A stretch of DNA of 64,000 nucleotides, taken from contig NZ_QBJD02000013.1 in the NCBI RefSeq assembly GCF_003057745.1, forward strand, positions 1 to 64,000, written 5' to 3'. Shown here one piece after another: positions 46,565 to 57,884 of this stretch; within the stretch, counting starts at the first letter, position 1; every line of letters begins with the position of its first letter. The translations under genes were made by a program, and so were the position numbers. Under the pieces are notes generated by a model. It was not told the origin of the DNA, did no database searches, and saw only the letters and a list, made by a program, of their open reading frames with translations. This stretch comes from Enterobacter sp. RIT418. GTDB taxonomy: Bacteria > Pseudomonadota > Gammaproteobacteria > Enterobacterales > Enterobacteriaceae.

Positions 46565-47299
46565 ATGAGTGAAATGATTTACGGCATCCACGCGGTGCAG
46601 GCCCTGCTGGAGCGCGCACCGGAGCGCTTTCAGGAAGTGTTTATTCTGAAAGGGCGCGAAGATAAGCGCCTGATGCCGCTGATCCACGCGCTGGAAGCCC
46701 AGGGCGTGGTGATCCAGCTGGCGAACCGCCAGTTCCTGGATGAGAAAAGCGAAGGCGCGGTGCACCAGGGCGTTATCGCCCGCGTGAAGCCGGGCCGCCA
46801 GTATCAGGAAAACGATCTGCCGGATCTGATCGCCGGGCTGGATAACCCGTTCTTCCTGATCCTCGACGGCGTGACCGATCCGCACAACCTCGGCGCGTGC
46901 CTGCGCAGCGCCGATGCGGCGGGCGTCCATGCGGTGATCGTGCCGAAAGATCGCTCCGCGCAGCTGAACGCAACGGCCAAGAAGGTGGCCTGCGGTGCGG
47001 CGGAAAACGTCCCGCTGATCCGCGTGACTAACCTGGCGCGCACCATGCGCCTGCTGCAGGAAGAGAACATCTGGATCGTCGGTACTGCCGGTGAAGCGGA
47101 TCATACGCTGTACCAGAGCAAAATGACCGGCCGTCTGGCGCTGGTGATGGGGGCGGAAGGCGAAGGCATGCGCCGCCTGACGCGCGAGCACTGTGACGAG
47201 CTAATCAGCATCCCGATGGCGGGCAGCGTGTCGTCCCTGAACGTCTCCGTCGCGACGGGCATTTGCCTGTTTGAAGCGGTGCGCCAGCGCGGAGAATAA
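46565..47299 (+). CDS. rlmB: 23S rRNA Gm2251 2'-O-methyltransferase RlmB
   Basis: A 244-residue SPOUT-class methyltransferase with an N-terminal L30e-like domain (1-75) and C-terminal knotted domain. SAM-pocket motifs are [21 protein letters not shown] in two parts (about 99-119), VMGAEGEGM (about 195-203) and [15 protein letters not shown] (about 217-231). It methylates G2251 in the P loop of 23S rRNA. Confidence 0.98.
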   Translation: MSEMIYGIHAVQALLERAPERFQEVFILKGREDKRLMPLIHALEAQGVVIQLANRQFLDEKSEGAVHQGVIARVKPGRQYQENDLPDLIAGLDNPFFLILDGVTDPHNLGACLRSADAAGVHAVIVPKDRSAQLNATAKKVACGAAENVPLIRVTNLARTMRLLQEENIWIVGTAGEADHTLYQSKMTGRLALVMGAEGEGMRRLTREHCDELISIPMAGSVSSLNVSVATGICLFEAVRQRGE

Positions 47300-47304
47300 A
47301 CAGG

Positions 47305-47328
47305 AAGGCCGTCCACAGGACGGCCTTT
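47305..47328 (+). terminator. rlmB terminator
   Basis: AAGGCCGTCC-ACA-GGACGGCCTT, a 10-bp stem with a short T run, six bases after the stop. Confidence 0.85.
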
Positions 47329-47338
47329 CGTGTTTTCG

Positions 47339-47358
47339 CCCTCTCCTACGGGAGAGGG
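47339..47358. repeat. Intergenic palindrome between rlmB and the MFS gene
   Basis: CCCTCTCC-N4-GGAGAGGG between convergent rlmB and the MFS transporter gene; same family as 46518. Confidence 0.75.
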
Positions 47359-47388
47359 CCGGGATGAGGGCACCAGACGGCGATCGCC

Positions 47389-48678
47389 TCACTCCTCTAA
47401 CGACCGCAAATGGTCATCCTTCCTGAGCGTCATCAGCGCTACGATACTCACCACCGCCGTCACCATCACGTAATAGGCCGGAATATCCAGATTCCCCGTC
47501 TCTTTAATCAGCCCGGTAATGATCAGCCCCGCGCAGCCAGAGAAAATAGCGTTCGACAGAGAATAAGCCAGGCCAAGCCCGGTATAGCGTACCCGCGTCG
47601 GGAACATCTCTGAAAGCATGGCAGGCCCTGGCCCCGCAAGCATGCCCACCAGGCCACCCGCAATCAGCACCACGAGTGCCTTCACCGCCAGCGTGCTGGA
47701 CTCCGCCTGCAAAACTTTCAGCAGCGGCAGGGCGAGAACCAGCAGCAGCACGGTAGCGACGATCATCACCGTGCGGCGCCCTATTTTGTCGCTGAGCATG
47801 CCCGACGGAATTATGGTGAGTGCGAAACCGATATTCGAAATCACCGCAATCAGCAGCGCCTGGTTAAACCCGGTATGCAGCGCCGACTGCAGGTAGGTTG
47901 GCATGATCACCAGATAGGTATATCCCGCCGCAGACCACACCATCACGCGGCCAATTCCCATCACGATCGCTCTGAGCGTTGCCGCAGTTGAGGCCTGAGC
48001 GGCGACCGGTTTTTCCTGCTGGTGCACAAAGCTTGGCGTTTCCTCCATGCTGACGCGCAGCCATAGCGCCACCACGCCCATCGGCAGCGCAAGGAAAAAC
48101 GGGATACGCCAGCCCCAGTCGTGCAGCGCGTCCGGCGTGAGCAGGGCGGAGAGCAGCGCCACAATGCCTGCACCAGCCAGTAATCCAAGCGCAACGGTAA
48201 AGGACTGCCACGCCCCGTACAGGCCGCGCCTGCCGCGCGGGGCGAACTCCGTCATCAGCGAAACCGCGCCGCCGTATTCACCGCCGGCGAAAAGCCCCTG
48301 CAGGATGCGCAGCAGCGTGATAATCAGCGGCGCGGCAATCCCGATGCTGGCGTAAACCGGCACCACTCCGATGGCCGCGGTGGCCAGCGTCATCAGCACC
48401 AGCACGATAATCAGCGTTGGCTTGCGGCCAATCCTGTCGCCGATGCGGCCAAACACCACCGCGCCCAGCGGGCGGAAGAAGAAGGCAATCGCGAACGAGG
48501 CGTAGGTGAGGATCAGGCTCGTCAGGCCCGATTCCCCTTCAAGCTGGAAGAAATTTTTCGCAATCACGGTTGCCAGAAAACCGTAGACCGCAAACTCATA
48601 CCACTCGATGAAGTTACCAATAGAGCCGGCAATTAACGCGCGCTTGTGCGCGTCCGGCGCACGGTGTGAAGGTTGCAT
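47389..48678 (-). CDS. MFS metabolite:proton symporter (MHS/ProP-ShiA-like)
   Basis: A 429-residue, 12-helix major facilitator of the metabolite:H+ symporter type. The start GSIGNFIEWYEFAVYGFLA, the loop GRIGDRIGRKP between helices 2 and 3, and RILQGLFAGGEYGGA are classic for this family, whose members carry proline/betaine, shikimate, alpha-ketoglutarate or citrate. I cannot assign a substrate. ATG at 48678 has GAGG upstream; the in-frame start 14 codons earlier does not. It replaces the yjfI-yjfC block found here in E. coli and is divergent from aidB. Confidence 0.85.
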   Translation of the reverse strand: MQPSHRAPDAHKRALIAGSIGNFIEWYEFAVYGFLATVIAKNFFQLEGESGLTSLILTYASFAIAFFFRPLGAVVFGRIGDRIGRKPTLIIVLVLMTLATAAIGVVPVYASIGIAAPLIITLLRILQGLFAGGEYGGAVSLMTEFAPRGRRGLYGAWQSFTVALGLLAGAGIVALLSALLTPDALHDWGWRIPFFLALPMGVVALWLRVSMEETPSFVHQQEKPVAAQASTAATLRAIVMGIGRVMVWSAAGYTYLVIMPTYLQSALHTGFNQALLIAVISNIGFALTIIPSGMLSDKIGRRTVMIVATVLLLVLALPLLKVLQAESSTLAVKALVVLIAGGLVGMLAGPGPAMLSEMFPTRVRYTGLGLAYSLSNAIFSGCAGLIITGLIKETGNLDIPAYYVMVTAVVSIVALMTLRKDDHLRSLEE

Positions 48679-48729
48679 GGCGAGCCTCGTTGAAGGGGGT
48701 AAGAATAAATTATTCAACATAATTGACGT

Positions 48730-48770
48730 CGTGAAATAGTTTATTCTTATGTTATGTGAGCTATTTCACG
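48730..48770. promoter_or_regulatory. Inverted-repeat operator with CRP-like half, MFS/aidB gap
   Basis: CGTGAAATAG (48730-48739) and CTATTTCACG (48761-48770) are perfect 10-bp inverted arms whose centres are 31 bases apart. The right arm overlaps TGTGA-N6-TCACG at 48755-48770, close to the CRP consensus. A TTGACG at 48723 could be a -35 toward aidB. A loop-forming regulator or CRP may act here. Confidence 0.55.
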
Positions 48771-48871
48771 AATGATTTCAGTGCGATTGCCATGGTGTGA
48801 CCGTACTCCCATGCAGCGTTGATCCACCCTGTCCATACTTATCTTCATTGCCACTGAAGGAGGGAGACAGC

Positions 48872-50494
48872 ATGCACTGGCAGACACACACCGTTTTCAA
48901 TCAACCCGCGCCGCTTTCTAACAGCAATCTTTTCCTCTCCGACTGCGCCCTGCGCGACGCGATTGCCCGGGAAGGGGCCGAATGGGACAGGGAGCTGCTG
49001 GCCAGCATCGGGCAGCAGCTGGGCACCGCGGAGTCGCTGGAGCTTGGCAGGCTGGCGAACGTCAACCCGCCGGAGCTGCTGCGCTATGACGCGACGGGTG
49101 AACGGCTTGACGACGTGCGTTTTCATCCGGCGTGGCACCTGCTGATGCAGGGGCTCTGTGCAAACCGGGTGCACAACCTGCCGTGGGAGGAGGAGGCACG
49201 CAAAGGCTCGTTTGTTGCCAGAGCCGCGCGCTTCGTGCTGCATGCCCAGGTTGAGGCGGGCACGCTTTGCCCCATTACCATGACCTTCGCCGCTACGCCG
49301 CTGCTTTTACAGTCGCTGCCTACACTGTTCCACGGCTGGCTGACGCCGCTTCTTAGCGACCGCTACGATCCGCACTTTGCCCCCGGCGGGCAGAAGCGCG
49401 GCCTGCTTATCGGCATGGGGATGACGGAAAAGCAGGGCGGCTCCGACGTGCTGAGCAATACCACCAAAGCGGAAAAAACGGCTGACGGCAGCTATCGGCT
49501 GGTGGGGCATAAATGGTTTTTCTCCGTACCGCAAAGCGATGCGCATCTCGTCCTGGCGCAGGCGAAAGGCGGCCTTTCCTGCTTTTTCGTTCCGCGCTTT
49601 TTGCCTGACGGAAAACGCAATGCGGTGCGCCTGGAGCGGCTGAAGGACAAGCTCGGCAACCGCTCAAACGCCAGCAGCGAAGCCGAGTTTCTTGACGCCT
49701 CCGGCTGGCTGGTGGGGGAGGAGGGCGAAGGCGTGCGGCAAATCCTCAAAATGGGCGGGCTGACGCGCTTTGACTGCGCGCTCGGCAGCCACGGGCTAAT
49801 GCGCCGGGCGCTCTCCGTGGCGCTGTATCACGCCCACCAGCGGCAAACGTTCGGCAAGAACCTGATCGATCAGCCGCTGATGCGCGAGGTGCTAGGCCGG
49901 ATGGCGCTAATGATGGAGGGGCAAACCGCGCTGCTGTTCCGTCTTGCCCGGGCGTGGGACAGGCGGGACGACGCCCGGGAGGCCGCGTGGGCCCGCCTGT
50001 TCACACCGGTGGCGAAATACGGCGTGTGCAAAGCGGGCATCCCCTTCGTCGCCGAGGCGATGGAGGTGCTGGGGGGGATCGGCTACTGCGAGGAGAGCGA
50101 GCTTCCGCGCCTGTACCGCGAAATGCCGGTCAACAGCATCTGGGAAGGGTCGGGAAACATCATGTGCCTGGACGTGCTGCGCGTGCTGGCGAAGCAGCCG
50201 GGCATTCTCGAGCTGCTTGCCGAGGATTTTGCACAGGTGAAAGGGCAGGATCGGCACTTCGACCGCGGCTGGCGTCAGCTGCAGCAAAAGCTGCGCAAGC
50301 CGCAGGAGGCGCAGGGCAGGGAGATCGCGCAGCAGCTGTTTTTACTCGGTGCGGGGAGCCAGATGCTGCGGCACGCATCGCCGCCGGTGGCGCAGGCGTG
50401 GTGCCGCATGATGCTCGATACCCGCGGTGGCTCCTTGCTGAGCGCGCAGGTGCAAAACGATCTGCTGCTGCGCGCTACGGGCGGCGTCGGTTAG
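48872..50494 (+). CDS. aidB: Isovaleryl-CoA dehydrogenase-like protein AidB
   Basis: A 540-residue flavoprotein of the acyl-CoA dehydrogenase family, part of the Ada alkylation response in E. coli, thought to protect DNA. Family marks include [17 protein letters not shown] (about 184-200), the substrate-binding loop, and [20 protein letters not shown] near 406-425. The ATG at 48872 follows AAGGAGGG. No clear Ada box was seen upstream. The stop overlaps that of the downstream convergent gene by 4 bases. Confidence 0.96.
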   Translation: MHWQTHTVFNQPAPLSNSNLFLSDCALRDAIAREGAEWDRELLASIGQQLGTAESLELGRLANVNPPELLRYDATGERLDDVRFHPAWHLLMQGLCANRVHNLPWEEEARKGSFVARAARFVLHAQVEAGTLCPITMTFAATPLLLQSLPTLFHGWLTPLLSDRYDPHFAPGGQKRGLLIGMGMTEKQGGSDVLSNTTKAEKTADGSYRLVGHKWFFSVPQSDAHLVLAQAKGGLSCFFVPRFLPDGKRNAVRLERLKDKLGNRSNASSEAEFLDASGWLVGEEGEGVRQILKMGGLTRFDCALGSHGLMRRALSVALYHAHQRQTFGKNLIDQPLMREVLGRMALMMEGQTALLFRLARAWDRRDDAREAAWARLFTPVAKYGVCKAGIPFVAEAMEVLGGIGYCEESELPRLYREMPVNSIWEGSGNIMCLDVLRVLAKQPGILELLAEDFAQVKGQDRHFDRGWRQLQQKLRKPQEAQGREIAQQLFLLGAGSQMLRHASPPVAQAWCRMMLDTRGGSLLSAQVQNDLLLRATGGVG

Positions 50495-50943
50495 CCCTTC
50501 AGCTGGAAAAGGCTCACCAGCTGGCTGATGTTGTCGATGTGAACGATGATATCGTCCATCGCCAGGCGCGTTTGCTCGGAAAGGGCGTGGCCCTCGCTGA
50601 CCTTATTGAGCGTGTCGCCAATCAGCTGTTCAATCTCTTTGACCGCATCGGCGCTGCGTGCCGCCAGGGCGCGAACCTCCTGCGCTACGACGGCGAAGCC
50701 CTTGCCGTGCCCGCCCGCCCGCGCCGCTTCTACCGCGGCGTTGAGCGCCAGAATGTTGGTCTGGAAGGCGATAGACTCAATCACGCGGGTGATGTCTCCG
50801 ATGCGTTTTGAGGCATCGCGAATGTCATCCATCGTGGCGACGGCGTGCGTAACCGTCTTGCCGCCCAGGTGTACAGCGCGCGAGGTTTCGCCGACCAGCA
50901 TCTGGGTTTGCTCCATGTTCGCGCGACGAAAAAAGGCGATCAT
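50491..50943 (-). CDS. Stand-alone chemoreceptor signalling-tip protein (truncated MCP)
   Basis: A 150-residue protein that is almost only the methyl-accepting chemoreceptor hairpin. The hyperconserved tip ([27 protein letters not shown], split here as about 51-66 and 67-77) binds CheA/CheW and is intact, with a helix of about 50 residues before and about 70 after it. There is no periplasmic sensor, membrane segment or HAMP domain, so it would be soluble. I see no upstream remnants of a longer receptor in 50944-51060, and no good ribosome site. It could be a decayed receptor or a soluble competitor or adaptor for CheA/CheW arrays. Confidence 0.7.
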   Translation of the reverse strand: MIAFFRRANMEQTQMLVGETSRAVHLGGKTVTHAVATMDDIRDASKRIGDITRVIESIAFQTNILALNAAVEAARAGGHGKGFAVVAQEVRALAARSADAVKEIEQLIGDTLNKVSEGHALSEQTRLAMDDIIVHIDNISQLVSLFQLKG

Positions 50944-51074
50944 AAATTGCTCATTATTGAAAAGGGATGGCTCTTCAATGGCAGACCGGGGATAACATTT
51001 ATCAGCTTAATGTAACTAAATGTTACGTGTCTGTTTTGGAAAGATTTATAGACTGGGAGGAAAGTTACGTGAAC

Positions 51075-51104
51075 AAAAAAGCCACTATAAATCAGTGGCT
51101 TTTA
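51075..51104 (-). terminator. yjfN terminator
   Basis: AAAGCCACT / AGTGGCTTT with T runs on both strands, just past the yjfN stop, so it can also end transcription from the other side. Confidence 0.85.
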
Positions 51105-51114
51105 TCGTGATGCC

Positions 51115-51390
51115 TTATGCATAAAGAATGGCCTGTACCCGCCAGCGATCGTCATGGTTGTCCTCCTGCATCTGTATGATGCGATACCAGGATGCACCCT
51201 GCTCATCCGCTTTTAATGCCACTACGCGTTCAACGTCCTGCGGGCTCCCCGAAATGTTGTTCACGGAGATCTGGCCGATTTCGTTAAGGCCAGTCACGCA
51301 GTCAGCGCTGGCAAATTCGGCCGACTGCGCGGTTGTGCTCACCAGGCCAGCGGAGAGCAACAGGGTAGTCAAAGCAAGAGTTCGTTTCAT
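51115..51390 (-). CDS. yjfN: YjfN, DUF1471 (BhsA/McbA family) periplasmic protein
   Basis: A 91-residue secreted protein with signal peptide (to about 23, TTAQSAEF) and the DUF1471 domain (IGQISVNNISGSPQDVERVVALKADEQGASWYRII in pieces). In E. coli YjfN is reported to influence the DegP protease. ATG 51390 has GGAG upstream; the frame extends 17 codons further without support. Two more DUF1471 genes (bsmA, yjfY) lie in this window. Confidence 0.92.
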   Translation of the reverse strand: MKRTLALTTLLLSAGLVSTTAQSAEFASADCVTGLNEIGQISVNNISGSPQDVERVVALKADEQGASWYRIIQMQEDNHDDRWRVQAILYA

Positions 51391-51538
51391 CGTCAGCTCC
51401 ATTTCACATTTCTCCGGTATCCGCCGGGCAATCCTTCGCAAATAAACTCACTTCCATTAGCGCGGGCATGGAGTTTATTGTGGACAGGAAAATGTCTATG
51501 GACGCAAAGCAGTGTAAATGTCGTTCAAATCATGACCG

Positions 51539-51847
51539 TTATTTGCGGTACAAAATGGCTTGTGAATACCACTGTCCCGTAATGATGGTTTCATCGACCA
51601 TGACTATGACGTAATAATCTGCTTTTGCTGCGATGGCCTGTGCTTTAATTGCCTCTTCCGCGTCGTCCGGGGAACCCCGAACCATTGCGGAGACAGATCC
51701 GATCCGCTGTAGTCCTTCCGTCTGATTACGACGGATTTCCTGCGGACGATCGGTGGCCGGCGGAGCAGGCTGCGGCGTTCCCTGAAGAGCCTGACAGCCG
51801 CTGAGCACGGAGACAAGTAACAAAGCAGCAAACCTGCGCATAACCAT
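51539..51847 (-). CDS. bsmA: Biofilm stress and motility lipoprotein BsmA (DUF1471)
   Basis: A 102-residue lipoprotein: signal peptide with lipobox VLSGC (Cys at about 18), then a DUF1471 domain (GLQRIGSVSAMVRGSPDDAEEAI, split) ending in WYSQAILYRK. E. coli BsmA (YjfO) affects biofilm stress response and motility. ATG 51847 has AGGA eight bases upstream; a second ATG two codons later is possible. The open frame reaches 51985 without support. Confidence 0.92.
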   Translation of the reverse strand: MVMRRFAALLLVSVLSGCQALQGTPQPAPPATDRPQEIRRNQTEGLQRIGSVSAMVRGSPDDAEEAIKAQAIAAKADYYVIVMVDETIITGQWYSQAILYRK

Positions 51848-52005
51848 ATCTCGTTTCCTGATAGCCATAGTGTAGTTGTCTGTGAATTTAGTTTTGGGGG
51901 AATGTTCCCGAAATGTTATCTGGGGCGTGTATTTCGAATGAAAATAGCGTGAAACCGTAACCCAGTTCTCAACATTATGAATCACTCATTAATACAGGAT
52001 AGACA

Positions 52006-52728
52006 ATGATTGAACTTGAAACGCGACGCCTCGGCAACCATGAAATTTTGCATGCATTCCCGGCGGGAAAGCGCGAGAGGCCGCTGCCCGTGGTGCTGTT
52101 CTATCATGGGTTTACCTCTTCAAAGCTGGTCTACAGCTATTTTGCCGTTGCGCTGGCGCAGGCGGGTTTTCGCGTGGTGATGCCTGATGCGCCCGATCAT
52201 GGTGCCCGGTTTACGGGTAACGAACAGGCCCGGCTGGGACAGTTCTGGCAAATTCTTTGCGGCAGCCTGAGCGAGTTTACCGGGCTGCGCGACGCGCTTT
52301 ATGAGGCTGGCCTGGTGGCGGATAACCGCCTGGCCGTGGCGGGCGCGTCAATGGGCGGCATGACGGCATTAGGGATTATGGCGCGTCATCCTGAGGTGAA
52401 ATCCGTGGCCTGCCTGATGGGATCGGGCTATTTTTCCTCTCTTTCAAAGACGCTTTTTCCGCCCCAGGAACCTGAAGGCATTGACGCGAAACTCGCGGAA
52501 TGGGACGTGGAGAACGCGTTGCCAGCGCTGGCCGACCGCCCGCTGCTGCTGTGGCACGGAAATGAGGATGACGTCGTTCCGGCGGGGGAAACGTTCCGCC
52601 TGCAGCAGGCGCTGCGGCGCGACAGCCTGGATGGCAATCTCACCTGTTTATGGGAAGCGGGTGTTCGCCACCGCATTACGCCCACGGCGCTGGATGCTAC
52701 GGTGGCGTTTTTCCGCCAGCACCTCTAA
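52006..52728 (+). CDS. yjfP: Alpha/beta-hydrolase esterase YjfP
   Basis: A 240-residue carboxylesterase. The nucleophile elbow GASMGG (Ser at about 115) is clear, the oxyanion region is FYHGFTSS (about 32-39), and the acid and His lie in the C-terminal part (NEDDVVP; VRHRITP). About nine residues shorter than E. coli YjfP, in the lid region near 160. Its natural substrate is unknown. The stop lies 4 bases into the convergent ulaR 3' end. Confidence 0.93.
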   Translation: MIELETRRLGNHEILHAFPAGKRERPLPVVLFYHGFTSSKLVYSYFAVALAQAGFRVVMPDAPDHGARFTGNEQARLGQFWQILCGSLSEFTGLRDALYEAGLVADNRLAVAGASMGGMTALGIMARHPEVKSVACLMGSGYFSSLSKTLFPPQEPEGIDAKLAEWDVENALPALADRPLLLWHGNEDDVVPAGETFRLQQALRRDSLDGNLTCLWEAGVRHRITPTALDATVAFFRQHL

Positions 52729-53480
52729 ACGCGCAGTACCGTGACGCCCTGGCCTTCAAGCTTCTGGAGGATCTCCGGGTTCGCTTTTTTACCGGTGATC
52801 ACCATGTTGATCTGCTCTGCCCGGCTGAACAGCATGCCGGCGCGCTCGCCCACCTTGCTGCTGTCGACCAGCACCACGAGCTTGCCCACAACGTTCAGCA
52901 TGTTCTGTTCTGCCATCGCGGTGAGCATATCGGTCTTGTACAGTCCATCCGTGGTCAGCCCCTTGCCGCTGGTAAACATCCAGTGCCCGGCATAGAGCGT
53001 ATTTTCGCTGTCCTGGGGGCTAAGGGTGATCGAGTGGCTCTTGTTGTACTGGCCGCCCATGATCACCACGCTCTCGTGTTCCTGATCGATAAGGTAGTTT
53101 GCCAGCGGCAGGTAGTTGGTAATGATTTGCACCGGTTTGCCGCACATTTCCCGCCCCAGCAGAAAAGCCGTCGAGCCGCAGTTGATTACCACGCTTTCCC
53201 CGGGGTTCACCAGCTGCGATGCCGCGCGGGCAATGCGGACTTTTTCATCGTGGTTCTGCGCCTGATGAATGTTCATCGGCGTCCAGCGCGGGCGCTGCTG
53301 GCTAATCGCTTCCGCGCCGTTGCGCACTTTTTTCAGCTTGCCGCTTTCGTCCAGCTTGTTGATATCCCGGCGCGCCGTCGCTGGGGAAATTCCTAAGCGT
53401 TCTATTACTTTCTCAACGGTGACAAATCCTGTCTGCGCCAGGAGTTCCAGTAAAATTTGATGCCGCTGCGCTTCCGTCAT
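52725..53480 (-). CDS. ulaR: Ascorbate utilisation repressor UlaR (DeoR family)
   Basis: A 251-residue DeoR repressor with an N-terminal winged helix (about 5-55: [23 protein letters not shown] in parts) and a C-terminal sugar-phosphate sensor domain. It represses ulaG and ulaABCDEF and is released by L-ascorbate 6-phosphate. The gene sits upstream of ulaG on the same strand order as E. coli. Confidence 0.97.
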   Translation of the reverse strand: MTEAQRHQILLELLAQTGFVTVEKVIERLGISPATARRDINKLDESGKLKKVRNGAEAISQQRPRWTPMNIHQAQNHDEKVRIARAASQLVNPGESVVINCGSTAFLLGREMCGKPVQIITNYLPLANYLIDQEHESVVIMGGQYNKSHSITLSPQDSENTLYAGHWMFTSGKGLTTDGLYKTDMLTAMAEQNMLNVVGKLVVLVDSSKVGERAGMLFSRAEQINMVITGKKANPEILQKLEGQGVTVLRV

Positions 53481-53590
53481 GAGCTATTCCGATAAGAATT
53501 GATTTGAAAAGATAATATTTGAAATAGCATGAAATTACTAAGATAAATATGTCATCGCCAGGCGGGGTGCCTGGCGATTGAGCATGACGA

Positions 53591-54655
53591 TTAGAGGAAT
53601 GACTTGAACGGCAGATCGGGCTCAATGGTGAAGCAATCATCGAAGCCGCGCGGATAGTGATATTCGAAATTATCTTTATCCAGTGGCCAGGTGAACTTAC
53701 CGCCAACCTGCCAGATAAACGGCTTGAAGCCATACTTCAGGCGGTCTTTCTTCATTTCCCACAGCACGCGAATCTCCTGCGGATCGGCCTGGAAGTTTGA
53801 CCAGATGTCATGGTGGAACGGGATCACCACTTTGGTGTTCAGCGCTTCAGCCATGCGCAGCATATCGGCGCTGGTCATTTTGTCCGTAATACCGCGCGGA
53901 TTCTCGCCGTACGAGCCCAGCGCCACGTCGATCTGATGTTCGTTACCGTGCTTCGCATAGTAGTTCGAGTAGTGAGAATCACCGCTGTGGTACAGGGAAC
54001 CGCCCGGCGTTTTGAACAGATAGTTCACCGCGCGCTCGTCCATACCGTCCGGCAGCACGCCCGCGGCTTTTTGATCGGCCGGCAGGGTAATCAGCGCGGT
54101 ACGGTCAAACGCATCCAGCGCGTGGATCTCAATGTCTTTGATTTTCACCACGTCGCCCGGCTTCATCACGATGCAGCGCTCTTTCGGCACGCCCCAGCCG
54201 ATCCACAGATCGACGCAGGTTTGTGGCCCGATGAACGGCACCGTGTCAGGGCAGTTTTGCATAACCGCAGCCGCGACGTTGACGTCGATATGATCGTTGT
54301 GATCGTGCGTCGACAGCACGGCATCGATCTGACGAATGGCAAACGGATCGAGCACAAACGGCGTGGTGCGCAGGTTTGGCTGCAGTTTTTCCACGCCCGC
54401 CATGCGCTGCATCTGATGTCCTTTTTTCATCAGCGGATTGCCGTGGCTCTGTTTACCGGTGCCGCACCAGAAGTCGACGCAGATATTGGCTCCGCCTTCT
54501 GATTTTAACCAGATGCCCGTGCAGCCCAGCCACCACATGGCGAAAGTGCCTGGCGCGACGTTTTCCTGCTCAATTTCCTCGTTCAGCCAGCTGCCCCATT
54601 CCGGGAAAGTGCTCAGAATCCATGATTCACGGGTGATGGTGTTCACTTTACTCAT
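53591..54655 (-). CDS. ulaG: L-ascorbate-6-phosphate lactonase UlaG
   Basis: A 354-residue metallo-beta-lactamase-fold, Mn-dependent lactonase opening L-ascorbate 6-phosphate to 3-keto-L-gulonate 6-phosphate. The metal motif THDHNDHID (about 115-123) and further His/Asp ligands (HSGDSHY, FHHDIW) are present. Divergent from ulaABCDEF across a 360-base operator region. Confidence 0.98.
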   Translation of the reverse strand: MSKVNTITRESWILSTFPEWGSWLNEEIEQENVAPGTFAMWWLGCTGIWLKSEGGANICVDFWCGTGKQSHGNPLMKKGHQMQRMAGVEKLQPNLRTTPFVLDPFAIRQIDAVLSTHDHNDHIDVNVAAAVMQNCPDTVPFIGPQTCVDLWIGWGVPKERCIVMKPGDVVKIKDIEIHALDAFDRTALITLPADQKAAGVLPDGMDERAVNYLFKTPGGSLYHSGDSHYSNYYAKHGNEHQIDVALGSYGENPRGITDKMTSADMLRMAEALNTKVVIPFHHDIWSNFQADPQEIRVLWEMKKDRLKYGFKPFIWQVGGKFTWPLDKDNFEYHYPRGFDDCFTIEPDLPFKSFL

Positions 54656-54691
54656 CGTTTTGACTCCTGGTATTAATCAAAAGTAATCATT

Positions 54692-54713
54692 TGGTGATTT
54701 GTTGTGATTAATG
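54692..54713. promoter_or_regulatory. UlaR operator, ulaG side
   Basis: TGGTGATTTGTTGTGATTAA repeats GTGATT about one turn apart and is near-identical to the site at 54934; it lies about 40 bases before ulaG. Confidence 0.75.
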
Positions 54714-54933
54714 CTGGCACTCTTTTAAACGCTTTGCAACGGGAAAATCACGCAATTTTGCCTGTCATGCATCACGGCAAGATGAGGTTGAAGCTGTTGT
54801 TTATTCATGCATGTATGTTTAAGTTTATGAATATAAATAGATAATTCGGCAATGTAAGTTGGGAGTGAAAATCATTACTTTCTGAATGGAAATAAATTGC
54901 GTGATGCGTCACAAATAATCACGTTCAATCTTG

Positions 54934-54955
54934 TGGTGATTATTTGTGATTAATA
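54934..54955. promoter_or_regulatory. UlaR operator, ulaA side
   Basis: TGGTGATTATTTGTGATTAA matches the ulaG-side site; an inverted copy of its core (CACAAATAATCAC) is at 54910-54922, giving a large palindrome about 60-100 bases before ulaA. Confidence 0.78.
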
Positions 54956-54961
54956 GAGTGA

Positions 54962-56416
<1,455 letters not shown>

Positions 56417-56428
56417 GGAGTTTTGACT

Positions 56429-56734
56429 ATGACCGTACGTATCCTGGCCGTGTGTGGCAATGGACAAGGCAGCTCCATGATCATGAAGATGAAAGTGGAC
56501 CAGTTTTTAACGCAGTCAAACATCGACCACACGGTAAACAGCTGCGCGGTGGGTGAATACAAAAGTGAGCTGGGCGGCGCGGATATCATCATCGCCTCAA
56601 CCCACATCGCCGGTGAGATTACCGTAACAGGCAACAAATACGTGGTGGGCGTGCGCAACATGCTGTCGCCTGCGGATTTCGGCCCAAAACTGCTGGAAGT
56701 GATCAAAGAACATTTCCCGCAGGACGTGAAGTAA
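56429..56734 (+). CDS. ulaB: Ascorbate PTS IIB component UlaB
   Basis: A 101-residue IIB protein. Cys9 in [10 protein letters not shown] is the phosphorylation site, and the P-loop-like GNGQGSS follows. ATG at 56429 has AAGGAG upstream; a TTG two codons earlier is not needed. Confidence 0.97.
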   Translation: MTVRILAVCGNGQGSSMIMKMKVDQFLTQSNIDHTVNSCAVGEYKSELGGADIIIASTHIAGEITVTGNKYVVGVRNMLSPADFGPKLLEVIKEHFPQDVK

Positions 56735-56743
56735 GGACGCCAC

Positions 56744-57211
56744 ATGAAGCTACGTGATTCGCTGGCACAAAATAACTCAATCCTTTTGCAGGCCGAGGCC
56801 AGCACCTGGCAGGAAGCGGTCAAGCTGAGCGTCGATCTGCTGGTCAAGGCCGACGTTGTTGAGCCGCGCTATTACCAGGCCATTCTTGATGGCGTTGCGC
56901 AGCACGGTCCCTATTTTGTGATTGCGCCAGGCCTGGCGATGCCGCATGGCCGCCCGGAAGAGGGCGTCAAAAAAACCGGCTTTGCGCTGGTGACGCTGAA
57001 AACGCCTCTGGTGTTTAACCATGAGGATAACGACCCGGTCGATATTCTTATCACCATGGCGGCCGTTGATGCCAATACCCATCAGGAAGTCGGCATTATG
57101 CAGATCGTGAATCTGTTTGATGACGAGGCCAACTTTGACCGTTTACGCGCCTGCCGCACCGAGCAGGAAGTCCTGGATTTAATCGATCACGCCACTGCGG
57201 CGGCTGTTTAA
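56744..57211 (+). CDS. ulaC: Ascorbate PTS IIA component UlaC
   Basis: A 155-residue IIA protein of the mannitol/fructose type. The active-site His is in [12 protein letters not shown] (about 65-76). It passes phosphate from HPr to UlaB. Confidence 0.97.
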   Translation: MKLRDSLAQNNSILLQAEASTWQEAVKLSVDLLVKADVVEPRYYQAILDGVAQHGPYFVIAPGLAMPHGRPEEGVKKTGFALVTLKTPLVFNHEDNDPVDILITMAAVDANTHQEVGIMQIVNLFDDEANFDRLRACRTEQEVLDLIDHATAAAV

Positions 57212-57224
57212 GAAGGAATTGAAA

Positions 57225-57875
57225 ATGTCATTACCAATGTTGCAGGTCGCGCTGGATAACCAGACTCTGTCCCACGCTTACGAAACCACCCGCCTGATTG
57301 CGGAAGAGGTGGACATCATCGAAGTGGGTACCATTCTGTGCGTGGGCGAAGGCGTTCGCGCCGTTCGCGACCTGAAGGCGCTTTATCCGCACAAAATCGT
57401 GCTGGCGGATGCCAAGATCGCTGACGCGGGCAAAATTCTCTCCCGCATGTGTTTTGAAGCCAACGCCGACTGGGTCACCGTGATTTGCTGCGCGGATATC
57501 AACACCGCCAAAGGCGCGCTGGACGTGGCAAAAGAGTTCAACGGCGACGTGCAGATTGAGCTGACCGGCTTCTGGACCTGGGAGCAGGCCCAGGAGTGGC
57601 GCGAGGCGGGCATCCAGCAGGTGGTTTACCACCGCAGCCGCGACGCGCAGGCCGCGGGCGTGGCGTGGGGCGAAGCGGACATCAGCGCGATTAAGCGTCT
57701 GGCGGATATGGGCTTCAAGGTCACCGTCACCGGTGGACTGGCGCTGGAAGATCTGCCGCTGTTCCAGGGCATTCCAATTCACGTCTTTATCGCTGGCCGC
57801 AGCATTCGCGACGCCGCGTCTCCGGTGGAAGCGGCGCGTCAGTTTAAACGCTCTATCGCTCAGCTTTGGGGTTAA
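57225..57875 (+). CDS. ulaD: 3-keto-L-gulonate-6-phosphate decarboxylase UlaD
   Basis: A 216-residue beta/alpha barrel of the orotidine-monophosphate-decarboxylase suprafamily, giving L-xylulose 5-phosphate. The DAKIADAG motif (about 62-69) and the phosphate-binding [10 protein letters not shown] near the C-terminus are clear. ATG at 57225 with AAGGAA upstream; a TTG two codons upstream is rejected. Confidence 0.97.
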   Translation: MSLPMLQVALDNQTLSHAYETTRLIAEEVDIIEVGTILCVGEGVRAVRDLKALYPHKIVLADAKIADAGKILSRMCFEANADWVTVICCADINTAKGALDVAKEFNGDVQIELTGFWTWEQAQEWREAGIQQVVYHRSRDAQAAGVAWGEADISAIKRLADMGFKVTVTGGLALEDLPLFQGIPIHVFIAGRSIRDAASPVEAARQFKRSIAQLWG

Positions 57876-57884
57876 GGAGCGGCT

